DNA of 64,000 bases from Streptococcus macedonicus ACA-DC 198 (GCA_000283635.1 HE613569.1:955501-1019500), one strand, 5' to 3'; positions 42,794-53,283 are shown, counted from the stretch's first letter. Made by a program: numbers and translations. Notes: generated by a model not told the origin, from the sequence alone.

Positions 42794-43546
42794 TTACTCA
42801 CCTCCAAGAAGTGCGCTCATTGAAAGTGCAATATCCTTGCTGAATTCTTGATTGGTTTTGTTACCACGGTAAATTTGGTGGAAAATACGACCATCTTTGA
42901 TGAAAAGGACACGTTTAGCATGACTAGCAGCGTTTGCTGAGTGTGTTACCATAAGCAATGTTTGACCGTCATTATTAATATCCTCAAAAAGGTTTAGAAT
43001 ATCTTCAGAATTGCGATAATCTAGCGCTGCCGTCGGTTCATCAGCCAAAAGTAACTGCGGATTTGTGATAAGGCTGCGAGCGATAGCAACACGTTGTTTT
43101 TGACCGCCAGACAATTCAAATGGGCGTTTTGCTAACAAATCCTCGATATGAAGTTTTGGAGCGAGTGTTGCTAGTCTATTTTCCATTTCTTGGTAGTTAA
43201 CACGACCAAGTACCAATGGTAAGAAAATATTATCCTTGACAGAAAGCGTATCTAATAAATTGAAATCTTGAAAGACGAATCCGAGATTGTTTAAACGAAA
43301 TTCTGCTAATTGGCTTTCTTTGATTTTTGTGATTTCTTTCCCGTTTAGAATAACAGAACCTTTCGTTGGCTTTTCCAGAGTTGCTAAGATATTAAGCAAT
43401 GTTGTTTTCCCAGAACCAGATTCTCCCATGATAGCGATAAATTCATTTTTATCTACTTTGAAATCAACATCTTGCAAAGCACGTGTTACTTCTTTTGAAA
43501 AACGTGTGCGAAAAACTTTTTCTAAGTGATTAATCTCCAGTAACAT
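42794..43546 (-). CDS. bceA: BceA-type ABC ATPase
   Basis: 250 residues. Walker A GESGSGKTT (40-48), Q-loop VFQDF, signature LSGGQKQR, Walker B LLLADEPTAALD, H-loop VTHS. It energises BceB. It ends one base before the bceB start, so coupling is tight. A C-terminal extension after the H-loop is short, as in Bce ATPases. Confidence 0.94.
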   Translation of the reverse strand: MLLEINHLEKVFRTRFSKEVTRALQDVDFKVDKNEFIAIMGESGSGKTTLLNILATLEKPTKGSVILNGKEITKIKESQLAEFRLNNLGFVFQDFNLLDTLSVKDNIFLPLVLGRVNYQEMENRLATLAPKLHIEDLLAKRPFELSGGQKQRVAIARSLITNPQLLLADEPTAALDYRNSEDILNLFEDINNDGQTLLMVTHSANAASHAKRVLFIKDGRIFHQIYRGNKTNQEFSKDIALSMSALLGGE

Positions 43547-43563
43547 ATTTTCTCCTTTGTTTC

Positions 43564-43569
43564 ATTATA
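43564..43569 (-). promoter_or_regulatory. -10 element before bceA
   Basis: TATAAT on the minus strand (ATTATA on +), 18 bp before the bceA start. It overlaps the usual ribosome-site region closely and has only a weak -35. Confidence 0.45.
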
Positions 43570-43633
43570 CCTTCTTTCGATTAAATAAAAACTCTAATCG
43601 GAATGTTTTTGCTAAAAAGCAATTAATTCAAAT

Positions 43634-43651
43634 TTAGTATTCTAATACTAA
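43634..43651. repeat. palindrome TTAGTATT-CT-AATACTAA
   Basis: Perfect 8-bp arms, 88 bp upstream of bceA, with a third half-site TAGTATT directly after. Related to 44891-44906, 53987-54000 and 54801-54816. Confidence 0.6.
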
Positions 43652-43754
43652 TAGTATTTCAAAGGTCTTCTTCCACTCCAATACCAAAGAGTGAGACTTA
43701 CTACTCCCACTACGACGATAAGAAGAATTGTAATAAGACTATAAAATCTACCAT
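43648..43754 (-). pseudogene. tiny membrane peptide gene, frameshifted
   Basis: AGGAGGAGG precedes ATG 43754, which reads 14 codons to TAG. In the next frame the same DNA reads a well-formed membrane peptide (YSLITILLIVVVGVVSLTLWYWSGRRPLKYY) to TAG at 43648. A one-base indel near the start would explain this. The function is unknown. Confidence 0.4.
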
Positions 43755-43772
43755 TTCAAAAACCTCCTCCTA

Positions 43773-43892
43773 TTATTTTGTGATACGGAGGGTGTAACAG
43801 ACAATATAAGTAATGGAATCTAAAATAACCATGACTAACCAAATCAGAAGATTACTCTATAAATTGATATGTCTTTTGATTTCTTGACTCAT
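43773..43892 (-). pseudogene. tiny membrane peptide gene with in-frame stop
   Basis: GAGAGGAG precedes ATG 43892: MSQEIKRHINL, TAG, then in frame SNLLIWLVMVILDSITYIVCYTLRITK and TAA. The intact peptide would be 39 residues with one membrane helix. It lies between a BceR-type box and bceA. Confidence 0.4.
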
Positions 43893-43970
43893 ATGACTGC
43901 TCCTCTCTTATTGACAAGTTTATTTTATCGAAAATCAGGTAGTTACTTCCTTACAATTTGAAAGTTAAAT

Positions 43971-43986
43971 CTTACAAAAATGTAAG
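43971..43986. promoter_or_regulatory. BceR-type operator
   Basis: CTTACAAAAATGTAAG fits the TNACA-N4-TGTNA pattern known for BceR-like regulators. A -10-like TAAAAT (43922-43927, minus strand) lies about 45 bp downstream toward the two tiny reading frames and bceA. Regulation is inferred. Confidence 0.6.
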
Positions 43987-44002
43987 GTTGCTTTTTGGCA
44001 AC

Positions 44003-44036
44003 AAAAAAGCCCAAAACAAACGTTTCAGGCTTAACA
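44003..44036 (-). terminator. terminator of the TIM-barrel gene
   Basis: On the minus strand AAGCCTGAAAC ... GTTTTGGGCTT with a T-run, directly after the stop at 44041. Confidence 0.7.
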
Positions 44037-44040
44037 GTTA

Positions 44041-44871
44041 CTACTTACCATTGATTGCTTGTGCTACTTTTATAAGGTATGCGTGGCTTTCAAGCTGCTC
44101 AATGGGATTATTTAAATCTTTTAGGTTAATTTCGTAAATACTTGTGGCATTTTCGTTGAACAATGGCAGAGCTTCTGCCCAATTGATTTTTCCATGACCT
44201 AGTATCAAACTATCATGCGTTTCACCTAAAGAGTCAACTAAATGATAGTGAATAATAGTCTCTTTCAAAGTTTCTAGTGAGCATTGCAAAGCTTTATTAT
44301 CCCCATGCAGATAAATGAAAGCATGAGAAATATCATAAGCAAGTGGATAGCCTTTTTGAGCTAACAATTGGTCGAATCCAGGCTTACCAAATGAAAATAG
44401 TTTTGAAATACCATTTTCAAACATGATATGATTTTCACCAAGCTCACAAAATTCATCCATGCGAGTAAAAAGATAATTTTGCGCTTCTTTAATGTTTTCA
44501 AAAGGTTCTAGCAAATCTTTTTCACGCAGTTCATAAGAGCCATGAACTAAGACTTTACAATCGAAATCTCGAGCGATTTTCAATAATCCCTGGGTTGAAT
44601 AGTTGATAAAATCGACTAAATCAGCCTTATTTTTAGGGTGCGCCACAAGTTCTAAAAATTGACCTTGGTATTTCATCGGATGATGAAGAACAATCGCTTT
44701 GACACCACTTGCTTTTACTGTTTGAACAGCTTCTCGAAGGTGTTGTAAGCCGCTAGCAGTGAAGTCAGTTTCAGACGTGAAAAATTCAAAGACATCTGGA
44801 TGATATTTTAGGCGACTTTCCATTTGCTCAAGGTCGCAACTAGCTTTTAGTCCTAATTGAATTGGAAACAT
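44041..44871 (-). CDS. sugar phosphate isomerase/epimerase-like TIM-barrel protein
   Basis: 276 residues with the AP-endonuclease-2/xylose-isomerase-like pattern: VLHHPMKYQG, KVLVHGSYELREKD, MFENG, LAYDISHAFIYLHG, HYHLVDSLGETHDSLILGHGKINW. The His, Glu and Asp residues at strand ends would bind a metal. The substrate cannot be told. GAGGTGAC precedes ATG 44871. It follows trmFO with a palindrome in the gap and may be read through from it. Confidence 0.8.
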   Translation of the reverse strand: MFPIQLGLKASCDLEQMESRLKYHPDVFEFFTSETDFTASGLQHLREAVQTVKASGVKAIVLHHPMKYQGQFLELVAHPKNKADLVDFINYSTQGLLKIARDFDCKVLVHGSYELREKDLLEPFENIKEAQNYLFTRMDEFCELGENHIMFENGISKLFSFGKPGFDQLLAQKGYPLAYDISHAFIYLHGDNKALQCSLETLKETIIHYHLVDSLGETHDSLILGHGKINWAEALPLFNENATSIYEINLKDLNNPIEQLESHAYLIKVAQAINGK

Positions 44872-44890
44872 TTTGTCACCTCTTTTAATA

Positions 44891-44906
44891 TAGTATTGGA
44901 ATACTA
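44891..44906. repeat. palindrome TAGTATT-GG-AATACTA
   Basis: Perfect 7-bp arms. It covers the last codon/stop of trmFO, 20 bp upstream of the TIM-barrel gene start. Confidence 0.6.
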
Positions 44907-46241
44907 AACGTTAAGATAATCTTGCAAATCGTTTAAAGCACGTTCAGCAACTTTTTCATAACGTTCTTTTTTATCACGGATACGTGGTCCGTCAAGCTCT
45001 TTAATGATACCGAAGTTAACATTCATTGGTTGGAAATGTTTGCTTTCGGCATGTGTAATGTAATATGGAAGAGAGCCGATAGCAGTCGTTTGCGGGAAGA
45101 TAACCGCTTCTTCTCCTTTAAAACGACGTACAGCGTTGATACCAGCAACTAGCCCTGAAGCAGCTGATTCCACATAGCCCTCAACCCCTGTCATTTGACC
45201 AGCAAAGAAAAGGTCTGGATTTTGGCGTGTGGCAAATGTTTCGGTCAAAATATTTGGAGAATCCATGTAAGAGTTACGGTGCATTACGCCATAACGGACA
45301 AATTCGGCATTTTCAAGACCTGGAATCATGCGGAAAACACGTTTTTGCTCACCCCATTTAAGGTGTGTTTGGAAACCAACGATGTTAAAGAGACTACCAG
45401 CAGCATTATCTTGACGTAATTGAACAACGGCATATGGTGTCTTGAATTCACCGTCACGAGGTCCTTTGTAGTCATCTGGGTATTCTAAGCCAACAGGCTT
45501 CATTGGACCATAGAGCATTGTTTTAATGCCGCGTTTTGCCATAACTTCAATCGGCATACAACCTTCAAAATATTTTTCTTTTTCAAAGCTATTAAGCGGA
45601 GCTTCTTCGGCATTGACAAGCGCTTCATGGAACGCCATAAATTCCTCTTTGGTCATTGGACAGTTAAGATAGGCAGCTTCTCCTTTATCGTAACGTGATT
45701 TCAAATAAACCTTGTCCATATCGATAGAATTTTTATCAACGATTGGCGCTGCGGCATCATAGAAATAAAAACCGTCGCCACCGTTCAATTCATGAATTTT
45801 TTCAGCAAGTGCATCTGATGTTAAAGGACCACTAGCGATAACAGTAATGGCATCAGTTGGAAGTTCTGTGATTTCTTCACGAATGACTTCGATAAGTGGG
45901 TGATTTGTCACTTCATCTGTTACCATTTGTGAGAAACCGTCACGATCAACTGCTAAAGCACCACCAGCGGGGACGCGCGTGCTTTCTGCTGCCTTCATGA
46001 TAACAGAGTCTAGACGACGCATTTCTTCTTTAAGCAGACCGACAGCGTTTGTTAAGCTATCACCGCGCAGCGAATTTGAGCAGACCAATTCCGCAAATTT
46101 ATCTGTTTTGTGTTGTGGTGTTGCTTTCTTACCACGCATTTCATAAAGTTTTACTGGAATGCCACGTTTAGCAATCTGATATGCAGCTTCAGAGCCCGCT
46201 AAACCAGCTCCAATAACGTTAATGTATGATGATTGAGACAA
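44904..46241 (-). CDS. trmFO: folate-dependent tRNA (uracil-54-C5) methyltransferase
   Basis: 445 residues, full length. TrmFO makes m5U54 (T54) in tRNA using methylene-tetrahydrofolate and FADH2. FAD-binding motif [12 protein letters not shown] at residues 11-22, GidA-like second motif, and conserved [22 protein letters not shown]. The start codon is TTG (46239-46241) with GGAGG nine bases upstream; no ATG fits. Confidence 0.97.
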   Translation of the reverse strand: MSQSSYINVIGAGLAGSEAAYQIAKRGIPVKLYEMRGKKATPQHKTDKFAELVCSNSLRGDSLTNAVGLLKEEMRRLDSVIMKAAESTRVPAGGALAVDRDGFSQMVTDEVTNHPLIEVIREEITELPTDAITVIASGPLTSDALAEKIHELNGGDGFYFYDAAAPIVDKNSIDMDKVYLKSRYDKGEAAYLNCPMTKEEFMAFHEALVNAEEAPLNSFEKEKYFEGCMPIEVMAKRGIKTMLYGPMKPVGLEYPDDYKGPRDGEFKTPYAVVQLRQDNAAGSLFNIVGFQTHLKWGEQKRVFRMIPGLENAEFVRYGVMHRNSYMDSPNILTETFATRQNPDLFFAGQMTGVEGYVESAASGLVAGINAVRRFKGEEAVIFPQTTAIGSLPYYITHAESKHFQPMNVNFGIIKELDGPRIRDKKERYEKVAERALNDLQDYLNV

Positions 46242-46389
46242 TATACTAATACCTCCAAAAACAAGCTTAGGAAGTCCTAAAACTCATTTTCCAGATAAGG
46301 GAGAAAGCCCTTATCCAAATCTTTCTAATTTTAATACTTGATTATCATAACATAAATTTTGTGAAACTCAAATAATATTATATAATCTA

Positions 46390-46413
46390 TTTACATAAAT
46401 AAATTTACGTAAA
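46390..46413. repeat. inverted repeat TTTACATAA / TTACGTAAA with 6-bp spacer
   Basis: 9-bp arms with one G-T difference around ATAAAT. It lies between the trmFO start and the satE-like pseudogene. Confidence 0.6.
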
Positions 46414-46452
46414 ACACTTTAAACTAATTAATATCTCAAAAGATAGAATCAT

Positions 46453-47173
46453 TTAAAACAAACAAATCCAAGCAGATAGTAAAACACTTAAAATGCTGAA
46501 AAGTGACCCAATGAGATAGTGTGCCGCAAATGTGGGGCTTTCGGAAATTTTATTATAACGAGCGATTGATTTAGCAGTAAAGACAAGTCCGATTGAGGCG
46601 AATTGATTGAAAATGATACAAAGACTCATCACAATACGCTCAAAAAGTCCAATCGTTGCTCCAGCATCTGGAATCGTGTCGATTTTTCGACTGTCCTCTG
46701 GCTGATATTTTTGAAAGAAAATCTTGAAAATGACATTGGTTGGTTTTGTAATCAAGACGATGAATTAGGATAATATTAAGTGCTTCTTCTGTTAGGAAAT
46801 TTGGCAGAAGTGCTCCTTTAGCAAGCGGGGCAAGTAAAAGTATAATTCCCAGATGTAACATTTGATCCAAAAGGAAAGTTATCAACGGATTTAGCTTGAA
46901 ACTATTAGCCACATGAGGTTTTCCAAAGTCAATAATAAAATGGCTAAGCAAAATAAGCAAACTAATGCCTCAGATGTTTGGGATAAAAATAGTTACCAAA
47001 ATTAACGGAACAGCTACCCAAATGAGATGAGTCAAAAGGTAAGTTTTATCGGTATTTTTACGGTCGGCAACTGTTTGGCTTTGCAACTGAAAGTCTGACA
47101 AAAAGTGACAAATCAGTAACAGGGTTAATATAGGATTTTGACTAAGATAGTGAGAAAGACCTGTGATTGACAT
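46453..47173 (-). pseudogene. DUF3307/SatE-like membrane protein, decayed
   Basis: ATG overlaps the satD-like stop (TAATG). The reading LTLLLICHFLSDFQLQSQTVADRKN is a DUF3307 start (HFLxDFxxQ). It meets TGA at 46971 or thereabouts, continues in frame (ISLLILLSHFIIDFGKP), then shifts frame near 46745-46760 into ...IVMSLCIIFNQFASIGLVFTAKSIARYNKISESP to the end at 46453. With two lesions, about 240 residues when intact. Confidence 0.8.
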
Positions 47174-47840
47174 TAGTTTAACTCCTCTCCAGCCTTTTTA
47201 AGCAGATTTAACGCACAATTCCGTGTTCGTAGGTAAACTTTGATATTGCTGCTTTTCAATCGTTTTGACAGAACACTTGTGTTTAATTCGAGATGTTTTC
47301 CTAAAATTCGTTGGTCAAAATGCTCATCATAAATGCCAAGTTTTAAAAGTTCCTGCAAGATAATTTCTTGGCTAGCGCGCCAGTCGGACTTAATTGCTTC
47401 GCTACTGGCAATCAAGTGTATTAATAATGTTTACCTTGGTATCATCTTCAAAGGAAACAGCGATTTGCGTATTGCCGTAATCATTTTTTTGGTGGATGTA
47501 ATTGATTGCTTTTCTAGCGTGCCAATAAGCGGGACCGTCAGCACCAATGCTTTGCTCTGGGTTAATATCTGTCAGAATTTCTCCTAAACCAAGACCAAAA
47601 CGTACTTGATAAGGCTGCATTGCGAAGTTAATACGGTCAATTATCTGAAATAAAGGGGCGTTCAAGGTTAACAATCCTTGATATTCATCGCCTTAAGTGA
47701 TAGATAATTTTGAAACCAAGACATCTTTAAATTCAATATTTAACTCGTTTAGGCAGGTCTCCAATGTTTTTTGGACTTGGTAACGATTATCGATTTTTTT
47801 TGGAATCAATAATATCTCCAATTAATGCAAAATAATTCAT
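47173..47840 (-). pseudogene. SatD-family protein gene, decayed
   Basis: ATG 47840 reads MNYFALIGDIIDSKK, then an extra A in an A-run shifts frame. The next frame runs DNRYQVQKTLETCLNELNIEFKDVLVSKLSIT to a TAA, then continues GDEYQGLLTLNAPLFQIIDRI... and shifts again near 47410 into ASSEAIKSDWRASQEIILQELL... to the stop at 47173. Three lesions in a protein of about 220 residues. SatD was named from the S. mutans ffh (sat) operon. The operator region upstream is intact. Confidence 0.85.
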
Positions 47841-47854
47841 AGCGTACCTCTCAT

Positions 47855-47874
47855 AAGTCTATTATAACAGACTT
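47855..47874. promoter_or_regulatory. operator palindrome 1 of the satD-like operon
   Basis: AAGTCTATTATAACAGACTT, 20-bp palindrome with a TTATAA centre, 15 bp upstream of the satD-like start. Confidence 0.65.
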
Positions 47875-47884
47875 ATCAAAAAAG

Positions 47885-47898
47885 TCCGTTATAACGGA
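47885..47898. promoter_or_regulatory. operator palindrome 2 of the satD-like operon
   Basis: TCCGTTATAACGGA, perfect 14-bp palindrome sharing AGTCYRTTATAAC with palindrome 1 and centred 27 bp from it. The pair looks like tandem sites for one repressor. Confidence 0.65.
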
Positions 47899-47919
47899 AA
47901 GTATATTTTCCATACAATC

Positions 47920-47953
47920 AAAAAGAAACTGAGCATCTCTGCTTCAGCTTCTT
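47920..47953 (-). terminator. topA terminator
   Basis: On the minus strand GAAGAAGCTGAAGCA and TGCTCAGTTTCTTT pair, followed by Ts, just after the topA stop. Confidence 0.7.
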
Positions 47954-47957
47954 CGTT

Positions 47958-50099
47958 TTATTTAATTTTCGCTTCTTCGTAGTCGCATTCTTCATTACTG
48001 CAGACGACTTGTTTACCACCACCGCGTATTTTCTTCTCAACCAAGAAGTCTCCAGATTTTGGACAAGAACGTCCGACAGGTTTATCCCATGATGTAAATT
48101 CACATTCAGGATAACGGTCACAACCATAGAAAATACGATTACGTTTGGTTTTACGCTCAATTACTTGACCTTTGCCACAGACTGGACAAGTCACGCCGAT
48201 TTCTTTAGTGATTGCTTTTGTATTGTGACACTCTGGGAAATTGCTACAAGCGTAGAATTTACCATAACGACCCAACTTGATAACCATTGGGTGTCCACAA
48301 AGATCACAATCAAAGCCAGCTGGTTCATCTTTGATTTGAATTTTTTCGATTTCTGTTTCGGCTTTGGCAAGTTCTTTTTCAAATGTTTTGTAAAATTCGT
48401 CGATAACTTTTTGCCATTGCTGTTTGCCTTCTTCGACTTCATCAAGTTTACCTTCCATATCAGCGGTAAATTTGACATCAACAATATCAGGGAAGAATTC
48501 AACAATCAAATTATTAACGATTTCACCAAGTTCCGTAGGTTCAAAACGTTTCGCAGCTAAGCGAACATAGTAACGTCTTTGGATAACGTCAAGTGTTGGG
48601 GCATAAGTTGACGGACGCCCAACGCCATTTTCTTCCAATGTTTTAATAAGTGTTGCTTCAGAATAACGAGCTGGTGGTTGCGTAAAGTGTTGTTCAGGAT
48701 TTGTTGACACTTTCTTAACAATATCACCTTCAACCATGTTAGGCAACATCTTATTCTTGTCAGAATCGTTATATACGGCTAAGTAACCGTCAAATTTTAC
48801 TTGACTACCATTGGCAGTAAAGCGTACGTTATTTTGCTCCAAATTAACTTTCATTGTGTCAAAGACTGCTGCTGTCATTTGACTGGCAACAAAACGATTC
48901 CAGATCAATGTGTAAAGTTTTAATTGGTCTTTATCTAAGTGCTTAGCGATTGATTCTGGTGTTAGATTGACATTTGAAGGGCGAATGGCTTCGTGAGCGT
49001 CTTGAGCTCCTGAAGCATTTTTAACACGGCTACCGTGTTTAGAGTATTTTTCACCGAAACGTTCTGTGATAAAGTTTGCGGCATCATTTTGTGCGATTGG
49101 GCTGATACGTGTTGAGTCAGTACGCATGTAGGTAATCAAACCTTGCGTTCCACTCTTACCAAGACTGATACCTTCGTACAATTGCTGTGCAACCATCATG
49201 GTTTTACGTGTACGGAAGTTGATTTTATTAGCAGCATCTTGTTGGAGAGATGATGTCGTATAAGGAAGTGGTGCATTGCGACGACGTTCTTTCTTTTCAA
49301 CCTTAGCTACGGTAAATTCGTCACTAGTTAATAAGGCAAGAACCTTTTGAACATCTTCGTTCGTTTCGAGTTTTAATTTTTTGCCATCAATGCCATAGAA
49401 TGAAGCTTGGAATTTCTTCGTTCCTTTTTTAAAGAAACCGTCAATTGTCCAGTATTCTTCTGGTTTAAAGGCTTTGATTTCATTTTCACGGTCAATAATT
49501 AGTTTTAATGCAACGGACTGAACACGCCCTGCTGAAAGACCTTTTTTAACTTTTTTCCAAAGCAACGGAGAAATAGAATATCCCACGATACGGTCAAGAA
49601 CTCGACGCGCTTGTTGAGCGTCGACTAAATTCATATCGATTTGGCGTGGTTCAATAAAGGCATTTTTGACAGCGTCTTTAGTAATTTCGTTGAAAACAAC
49701 ACGGTTTTTGTCATTCTCATCAAGATCTAAAATATGAGCTAAGTGCCAAGAAATTGCTTCTCCTTCACGGTCCGGGTCACTTGCAAGATAAACTTTTTTA
49801 GATTTTTTCGCTTCTTTTTTAAGGTTGTTAATCAGTGGACCTTTACCACGAATATTAATATATTGTGGTTCATAATTATTTTCAAAATCAATAGACATGC
49901 TTGATTTTTTCAAATCGCGGATATGTCCTACTGAGGCTACAACTTTATAATTACGTCCGAGATATTTTTCAATTGTTTTTGCCTTAGCTGGAGATTCCAC
50001 AATAACCAAATTTTTCTTGGCAGCTGTTTTTTTCTTTGTTGTTTTTTTACTTGATTTTTTAACAGCTGTTTGGGCTTTCGTAGTAGTCGTCGTTGCCAT
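47958..50099 (-). CDS. topA: DNA topoisomerase I
   Basis: 713 residues. TopA relaxes negative supercoils. A Thr/Lys-rich N-terminal extension (about 28 residues) precedes the TOPRIM domain ([31 protein letters not shown]). The catalytic Tyr is at about 324 in [11 protein letters not shown]. Three C-terminal zinc ribbons follow, with CDLCGHP...CSNFPEC, CPVCGKG...CDRYPEC and CPKSGDF...CSNEEC. Full length. dprA lies upstream in the same direction, the conserved dprA-topA pair. Confidence 0.98.
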   Translation of the reverse strand: MATTTTTKAQTAVKKSSKKTTKKKTAAKKNLVIVESPAKAKTIEKYLGRNYKVVASVGHIRDLKKSSMSIDFENNYEPQYINIRGKGPLINNLKKEAKKSKKVYLASDPDREGEAISWHLAHILDLDENDKNRVVFNEITKDAVKNAFIEPRQIDMNLVDAQQARRVLDRIVGYSISPLLWKKVKKGLSAGRVQSVALKLIIDRENEIKAFKPEEYWTIDGFFKKGTKKFQASFYGIDGKKLKLETNEDVQKVLALLTSDEFTVAKVEKKERRRNAPLPYTTSSLQQDAANKINFRTRKTMMVAQQLYEGISLGKSGTQGLITYMRTDSTRISPIAQNDAANFITERFGEKYSKHGSRVKNASGAQDAHEAIRPSNVNLTPESIAKHLDKDQLKLYTLIWNRFVASQMTAAVFDTMKVNLEQNNVRFTANGSQVKFDGYLAVYNDSDKNKMLPNMVEGDIVKKVSTNPEQHFTQPPARYSEATLIKTLEENGVGRPSTYAPTLDVIQRRYYVRLAAKRFEPTELGEIVNNLIVEFFPDIVDVKFTADMEGKLDEVEEGKQQWQKVIDEFYKTFEKELAKAETEIEKIQIKDEPAGFDCDLCGHPMVIKLGRYGKFYACSNFPECHNTKAITKEIGVTCPVCGKGQVIERKTKRNRIFYGCDRYPECEFTSWDKPVGRSCPKSGDFLVEKKIRGGGKQVVCSNEECDYEEAKIK

Positions 50100-50193
50100 A
50101 AGTTCACTTCCTATCAGTAATAAACTTATAACATGATAACCCGCTTTTCTTAAACTGTCAATAAAAAAGTTGTATTTAATAGAAAAAACTTGC

Positions 50194-51036
50194 TTATATT
50201 TGATATTCCGAAAGGATATCTAAGCCTGATATAACGCATTTTGCGCCTTCTTTTATCAAATGATGACAGCCATCAGATTTTCCATCTAAAATATTTCCTG
50301 GAATGGCAAAAACGTCTCGTCCTTCTTCCAATGCTCTTTCGCACGTAATCAAACTGCCTGAGCGCAGCTTAGCTTCTACTACGATAACGCCTTGTGATAA
50401 ACCTGCAATAATACGATTTCGCTCTGGAAAATGGAATTTCAGCGGTGCTTCTCCTGCTACGTACTCACTTAATACGAGGTGATTTTTAGCCATGTACTCC
50501 TGCAACTGCTTATTTTCTTTGGGATAATAAACGTCCAGTCCGCAACCGATAACGGCAATCGATGCACCACCGTTTTTTAGAGCTGATAAATGCGCACTGG
50601 TATCAATGCCACGTGCCAGGCCGCTAACAATAGCAAAATGATTTCCGAGTTCTTTGATGATTTTCTGTACAGATTTAGTTCCTGTTGTTGAGGCTGTTCG
50701 CGCTCCTACCACCGCCATTTTGGAGCGATTGAGTAACTCTAAATTTCCTTGATAAAACAGCAAAACAGGTGGATTATAACAATATTTGAGCTCTAATGGG
50801 TATTCGCCATCTAGTATGGAAATACTAGGAAAACGATTAAATTCTTTGTGCAATTCTTTGGTGTCTAGTGCTTTGTATTTTTCCATAAAAAGGATAGGAT
50901 TTTTACATTTTGAGACGACTGCCATATTACGCAAAGATAGTGATTTCTCTTGCTTTTCTTGATAATCCAAAATAGCTAAAATGTTAAGATTTGTTAATCC
51001 TGCTTTTTTTAATTTAAACAGTTCAAAATTATTCAT
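50194..51036 (-). CDS. dprA: DNA processing protein DprA
   Basis: 280 residues. DprA loads RecA on incoming single strands in natural transformation. Rossmann-type core with [34 protein letters not shown] and [25 protein letters not shown]. Start ATG 51036 with GAGGTAG upstream. In streptococci dprA is usually induced by ComX; I did not find a clear cin-box in the short upstream gap. Confidence 0.95.
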   Translation of the reverse strand: MNNFELFKLKKAGLTNLNILAILDYQEKQEKSLSLRNMAVVSKCKNPILFMEKYKALDTKELHKEFNRFPSISILDGEYPLELKYCYNPPVLLFYQGNLELLNRSKMAVVGARTASTTGTKSVQKIIKELGNHFAIVSGLARGIDTSAHLSALKNGGASIAVIGCGLDVYYPKENKQLQEYMAKNHLVLSEYVAGEAPLKFHFPERNRIIAGLSQGVIVVEAKLRSGSLITCERALEEGRDVFAIPGNILDGKSDGCHHLIKEGAKCVISGLDILSEYQI

Positions 51037-51063
51037 GTTTTCTACCTCACTAATTTATTATTC

Positions 51064-51090
51064 GAAAAAAAGCCCTGAAAAACAGGGCTT
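51064..51090 (-). terminator. terminator of the rbgA-rnhB-acetyltransferase operon
   Basis: AAGCCCTG / CAGGGCTT stem with T-run on the minus strand, between the acetyltransferase stop (51110) and dprA. Confidence 0.85.
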
Positions 51091-51109
51091 AGTGAGCGTA
51101 TTTCACGTA

Positions 51110-51661
51110 TTAATCAAGCGTTTTTATGATTTTTGCAGGATTTCCAGCAAGAACCACGTTATCACCAAAAGATTTTGTGACGACTGCGCCAGCACCAACG
51201 ACAACGTTGTCTCCTAAGGTAACCCCAGGTAAAATGGTCACGCCGCCGCCAAACCAGGCATTATCTCCAATAGTGATTGGTGCACCGTATTCAAGACCTG
51301 AAATACGTTCTTTGGCATCAAGTGGGTGTAACGGTGTTAACAATTGACAATTTGGTCCAAACATTGCGTTGTCACCAATGTGAATCTCGCAGATATCAAG
51401 CATGGTACAGTTATAATTGGCATAGAAATTCTCACCCACATAAATATTTGAACCATAATCACAAACAAAACGTGGATTCATTGTTAATTTTTCACCTGTT
51501 GACCCAAACAGAGTTTTTATAATTTCTCTTTGCTTATCACGATCGTCCTCGTTATTAAACAACTTCATTTTTCGGCGTGCTTCCAGACGCATGGCAGTTA
51601 GCTCTGCATCTCCAGCATCGTATAGTTGCCCAGCTAACATTTTTTCTTTCTCGCTTGTCAT
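51110..51661 (-). CDS. maa: maltose/galactoside O-acetyltransferase-like (LbH fold)
   Basis: 183 residues. An N-terminal helical region (EKEKMLAGQLYDAGDAEL) is followed by left-handed beta-helix hexapeptide repeats (VGENFYANYNCTMLD, IGDNAMFGPNCQLLTPLHPLD). The catalytic His is in LLTPLHPLD, and the C-terminal turn is AGNPAK. Acetyl-CoA is the donor; the sugar acceptor is inferred. Starts one base after rnhB ends. Confidence 0.9.
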   Translation of the reverse strand: MTSEKEKMLAGQLYDAGDAELTAMRLEARRKMKLFNNEDDRDKQREIIKTLFGSTGEKLTMNPRFVCDYGSNIYVGENFYANYNCTMLDICEIHIGDNAMFGPNCQLLTPLHPLDAKERISGLEYGAPITIGDNAWFGGGVTILPGVTLGDNVVVGAGAVVTKSFGDNVVLAGNPAKIIKTLD

Positions 51662-51662
51662 A

Positions 51663-52442
51663 TTAAGGCTCCTTTAGCATGGATTTTATTGGTTCGAATG
51701 TTTTACGGTGAATTGGTGTGATGCCATATTTTTTCAGTCCTTCTAAGTGCTCTTTGGTTCCATAGCCAACATTTTTTTCAAAGGCATACCCAGGATAATC
51801 TTTGGCACAGTCAGCCATCATGCGGTCACGTGTTACTTTAGCAAGGATAGAAGCTGCTGCAATTGATAAGGAGTTGGCATCACCTTTGATGAGTGATTGT
51901 TGTGGGATCGAAGTTTCCAAATGCATGGCATCAATTAAAAGATAATCAGGTTTTACCACCTCACCTTTCAGTTGATTAATGGCTTGCAACATACCGACTT
52001 TTGTAGCTTCGTAGATATTAATCTGGTCAATGACATTATTGTCAACAATTCCGATTCCAATTCCTAAAGCACGTGCAAGGATTTCTTGATAAATTTCCTC
52101 ATGGTGTTTCTTAGGAATTTTTTTAGAATCATTGAGGTGTTTAATTTTACAATTTTTTGGAAGAATAACGCATGCTGTGACAACAGGGCCTGCTAATGGT
52201 CCTCTACCAACTTCATCGATTCCAGCAATGGCTTGGTAACCTTGTTGATAAAGTTCTTTTTCGTAGCGCAGCATATTTTCCAAGCGCAAGTCTTCATCAA
52301 TATTCGCTTGAATGGCTTTTTTACGATGCTGAATCGCCTTTTGGACACCTGCACGACTATCTGACTCATAAGCTTGCCAGCGTGCGTCATCAAGGCTCTC
52401 AATCGCTGCTAGCACTTCTTTGACTTCTTTAACAGTCGCCAT
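51663..52442 (-). CDS. rnhB: ribonuclease HII
   Basis: 259 residues. RNase HII cuts at ribonucleotides in DNA and removes RNA of hybrids. Catalytic residues Asp-Glu in [16 protein letters not shown], Asp in LLIDAMH and the second Asp in KVTRDRMM are present. I start at ATG 52442, overlapping the rbgA 3' end by 14 bp; two codons upstream a second ATG exists. The rbgA-rnhB order is conserved. Confidence 0.96.
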   Translation of the reverse strand: MATVKEVKEVLAAIESLDDARWQAYESDSRAGVQKAIQHRKKAIQANIDEDLRLENMLRYEKELYQQGYQAIAGIDEVGRGPLAGPVVTACVILPKNCKIKHLNDSKKIPKKHHEEIYQEILARALGIGIGIVDNNVIDQINIYEATKVGMLQAINQLKGEVVKPDYLLIDAMHLETSIPQQSLIKGDANSLSIAAASILAKVTRDRMMADCAKDYPGYAFEKNVGYGTKEHLEGLKKYGITPIHRKTFEPIKSMLKEP

Positions 52443-53283
52443 TTTCAACTTCTCCTACGACGTCCAGAGTGTAACGACCAAGTTTGCCTTCGCGGACATC
52501 TTTAACAAAAAGGCTGTAAAAACGGTCATAATCATCACGAAAGCCCAATTTTTGTGTCATAGCCATAATAATCTCAGGCGCTTCTTCTTCTAAGTTGATA
52601 CCTTTGAAGCGTTCAACAAGACGTTCTGGATAGTATTTTTTAAAGAAATTAATTCCAAAAATCGTTACTTCATCCATTGGCAAAAGCTGGTCCTTGATAG
52701 CACCTGTTAAGGCGAGTTTGAGCCCTACTACTTCATCTTCGAATTTTGGCCAAAGAATTCCTGGGGTATCTAGGATTTCCAAGTCTTTATTAGATTTAAG
52801 CCATTGTTGTCCTTTAGTAACCCCTGGTTTATTACCAACAACTGCAATTTTTTTACCTGCTAAACGATTCATTAATGTTGATTTACCAGCGTTTGGAATA
52901 CCGATAATCATTGTGCGCAAAGTTTCTTTTTGAATGCCACGTTCACGTAATTTAGCTATTTTGTCAGCCATTAGTGATTTGGCGGCATCGGTTACCAATT
53001 TTACAGTAGCTTGTTCTTTAGAATTAACAGCTAAGGTTTTGATACCTTGTTTTTCAAAATAGTTACGCCATTCTTTTGTTCGATTGCTATCAGCAAGGTC
53101 GGCTTTGTTCAGAATCATCAATTTCGGTTTATCTCCGACGATTTTGGTTAACATTGGATTTTGGCTTGATAGTGGTAAACGAGCGTCAACCAAAATTGTT
53201 ACAAAATCAACGTGTTTTAGATTTTCCTGAACTTGTCGGCGTGCTTTTGACATATGCCCAGGAAACCATTGGATATTAGCCAT
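52429..53283 (-). CDS. rbgA: ribosome biogenesis GTPase A (YlqF)
   Basis: 284 residues. RbgA is a circularly permuted GTPase for late 50S assembly: G4 NKADLAD (about 58-64) precedes G1 GIPNAGKST, then DTPGI. N-terminal [14 protein letters not shown] and the C-terminal RNA-binding ANTAR-like domain are present. Confidence 0.97.
   Translation of the reverse strand: MANIQWFPGHMSKARRQVQENLKHVDFVTILVDARLPLSSQNPMLTKIVGDKPKLMILNKADLADSNRTKEWRNYFEKQGIKTLAVNSKEQATVKLVTDAAKSLMADKIAKLRERGIQKETLRTMIIGIPNAGKSTLMNRLAGKKIAVVGNKPGVTKGQQWLKSNKDLEILDTPGILWPKFEDEVVGLKLALTGAIKDQLLPMDEVTIFGINFFKKYYPERLVERFKGINLEEEAPEIIMAMTQKLGFRDDYDRFYSLFVKDVREGKLGRYTLDVVGEVENGDC

Noticed and set aside
43547..44040. Additional full-size gene between bceA and the TIM-barrel gene
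   Set aside because: Only two micro-frames with lesions, a BceR-like box, a palindrome and a terminator are seen; no longer frame is supported.
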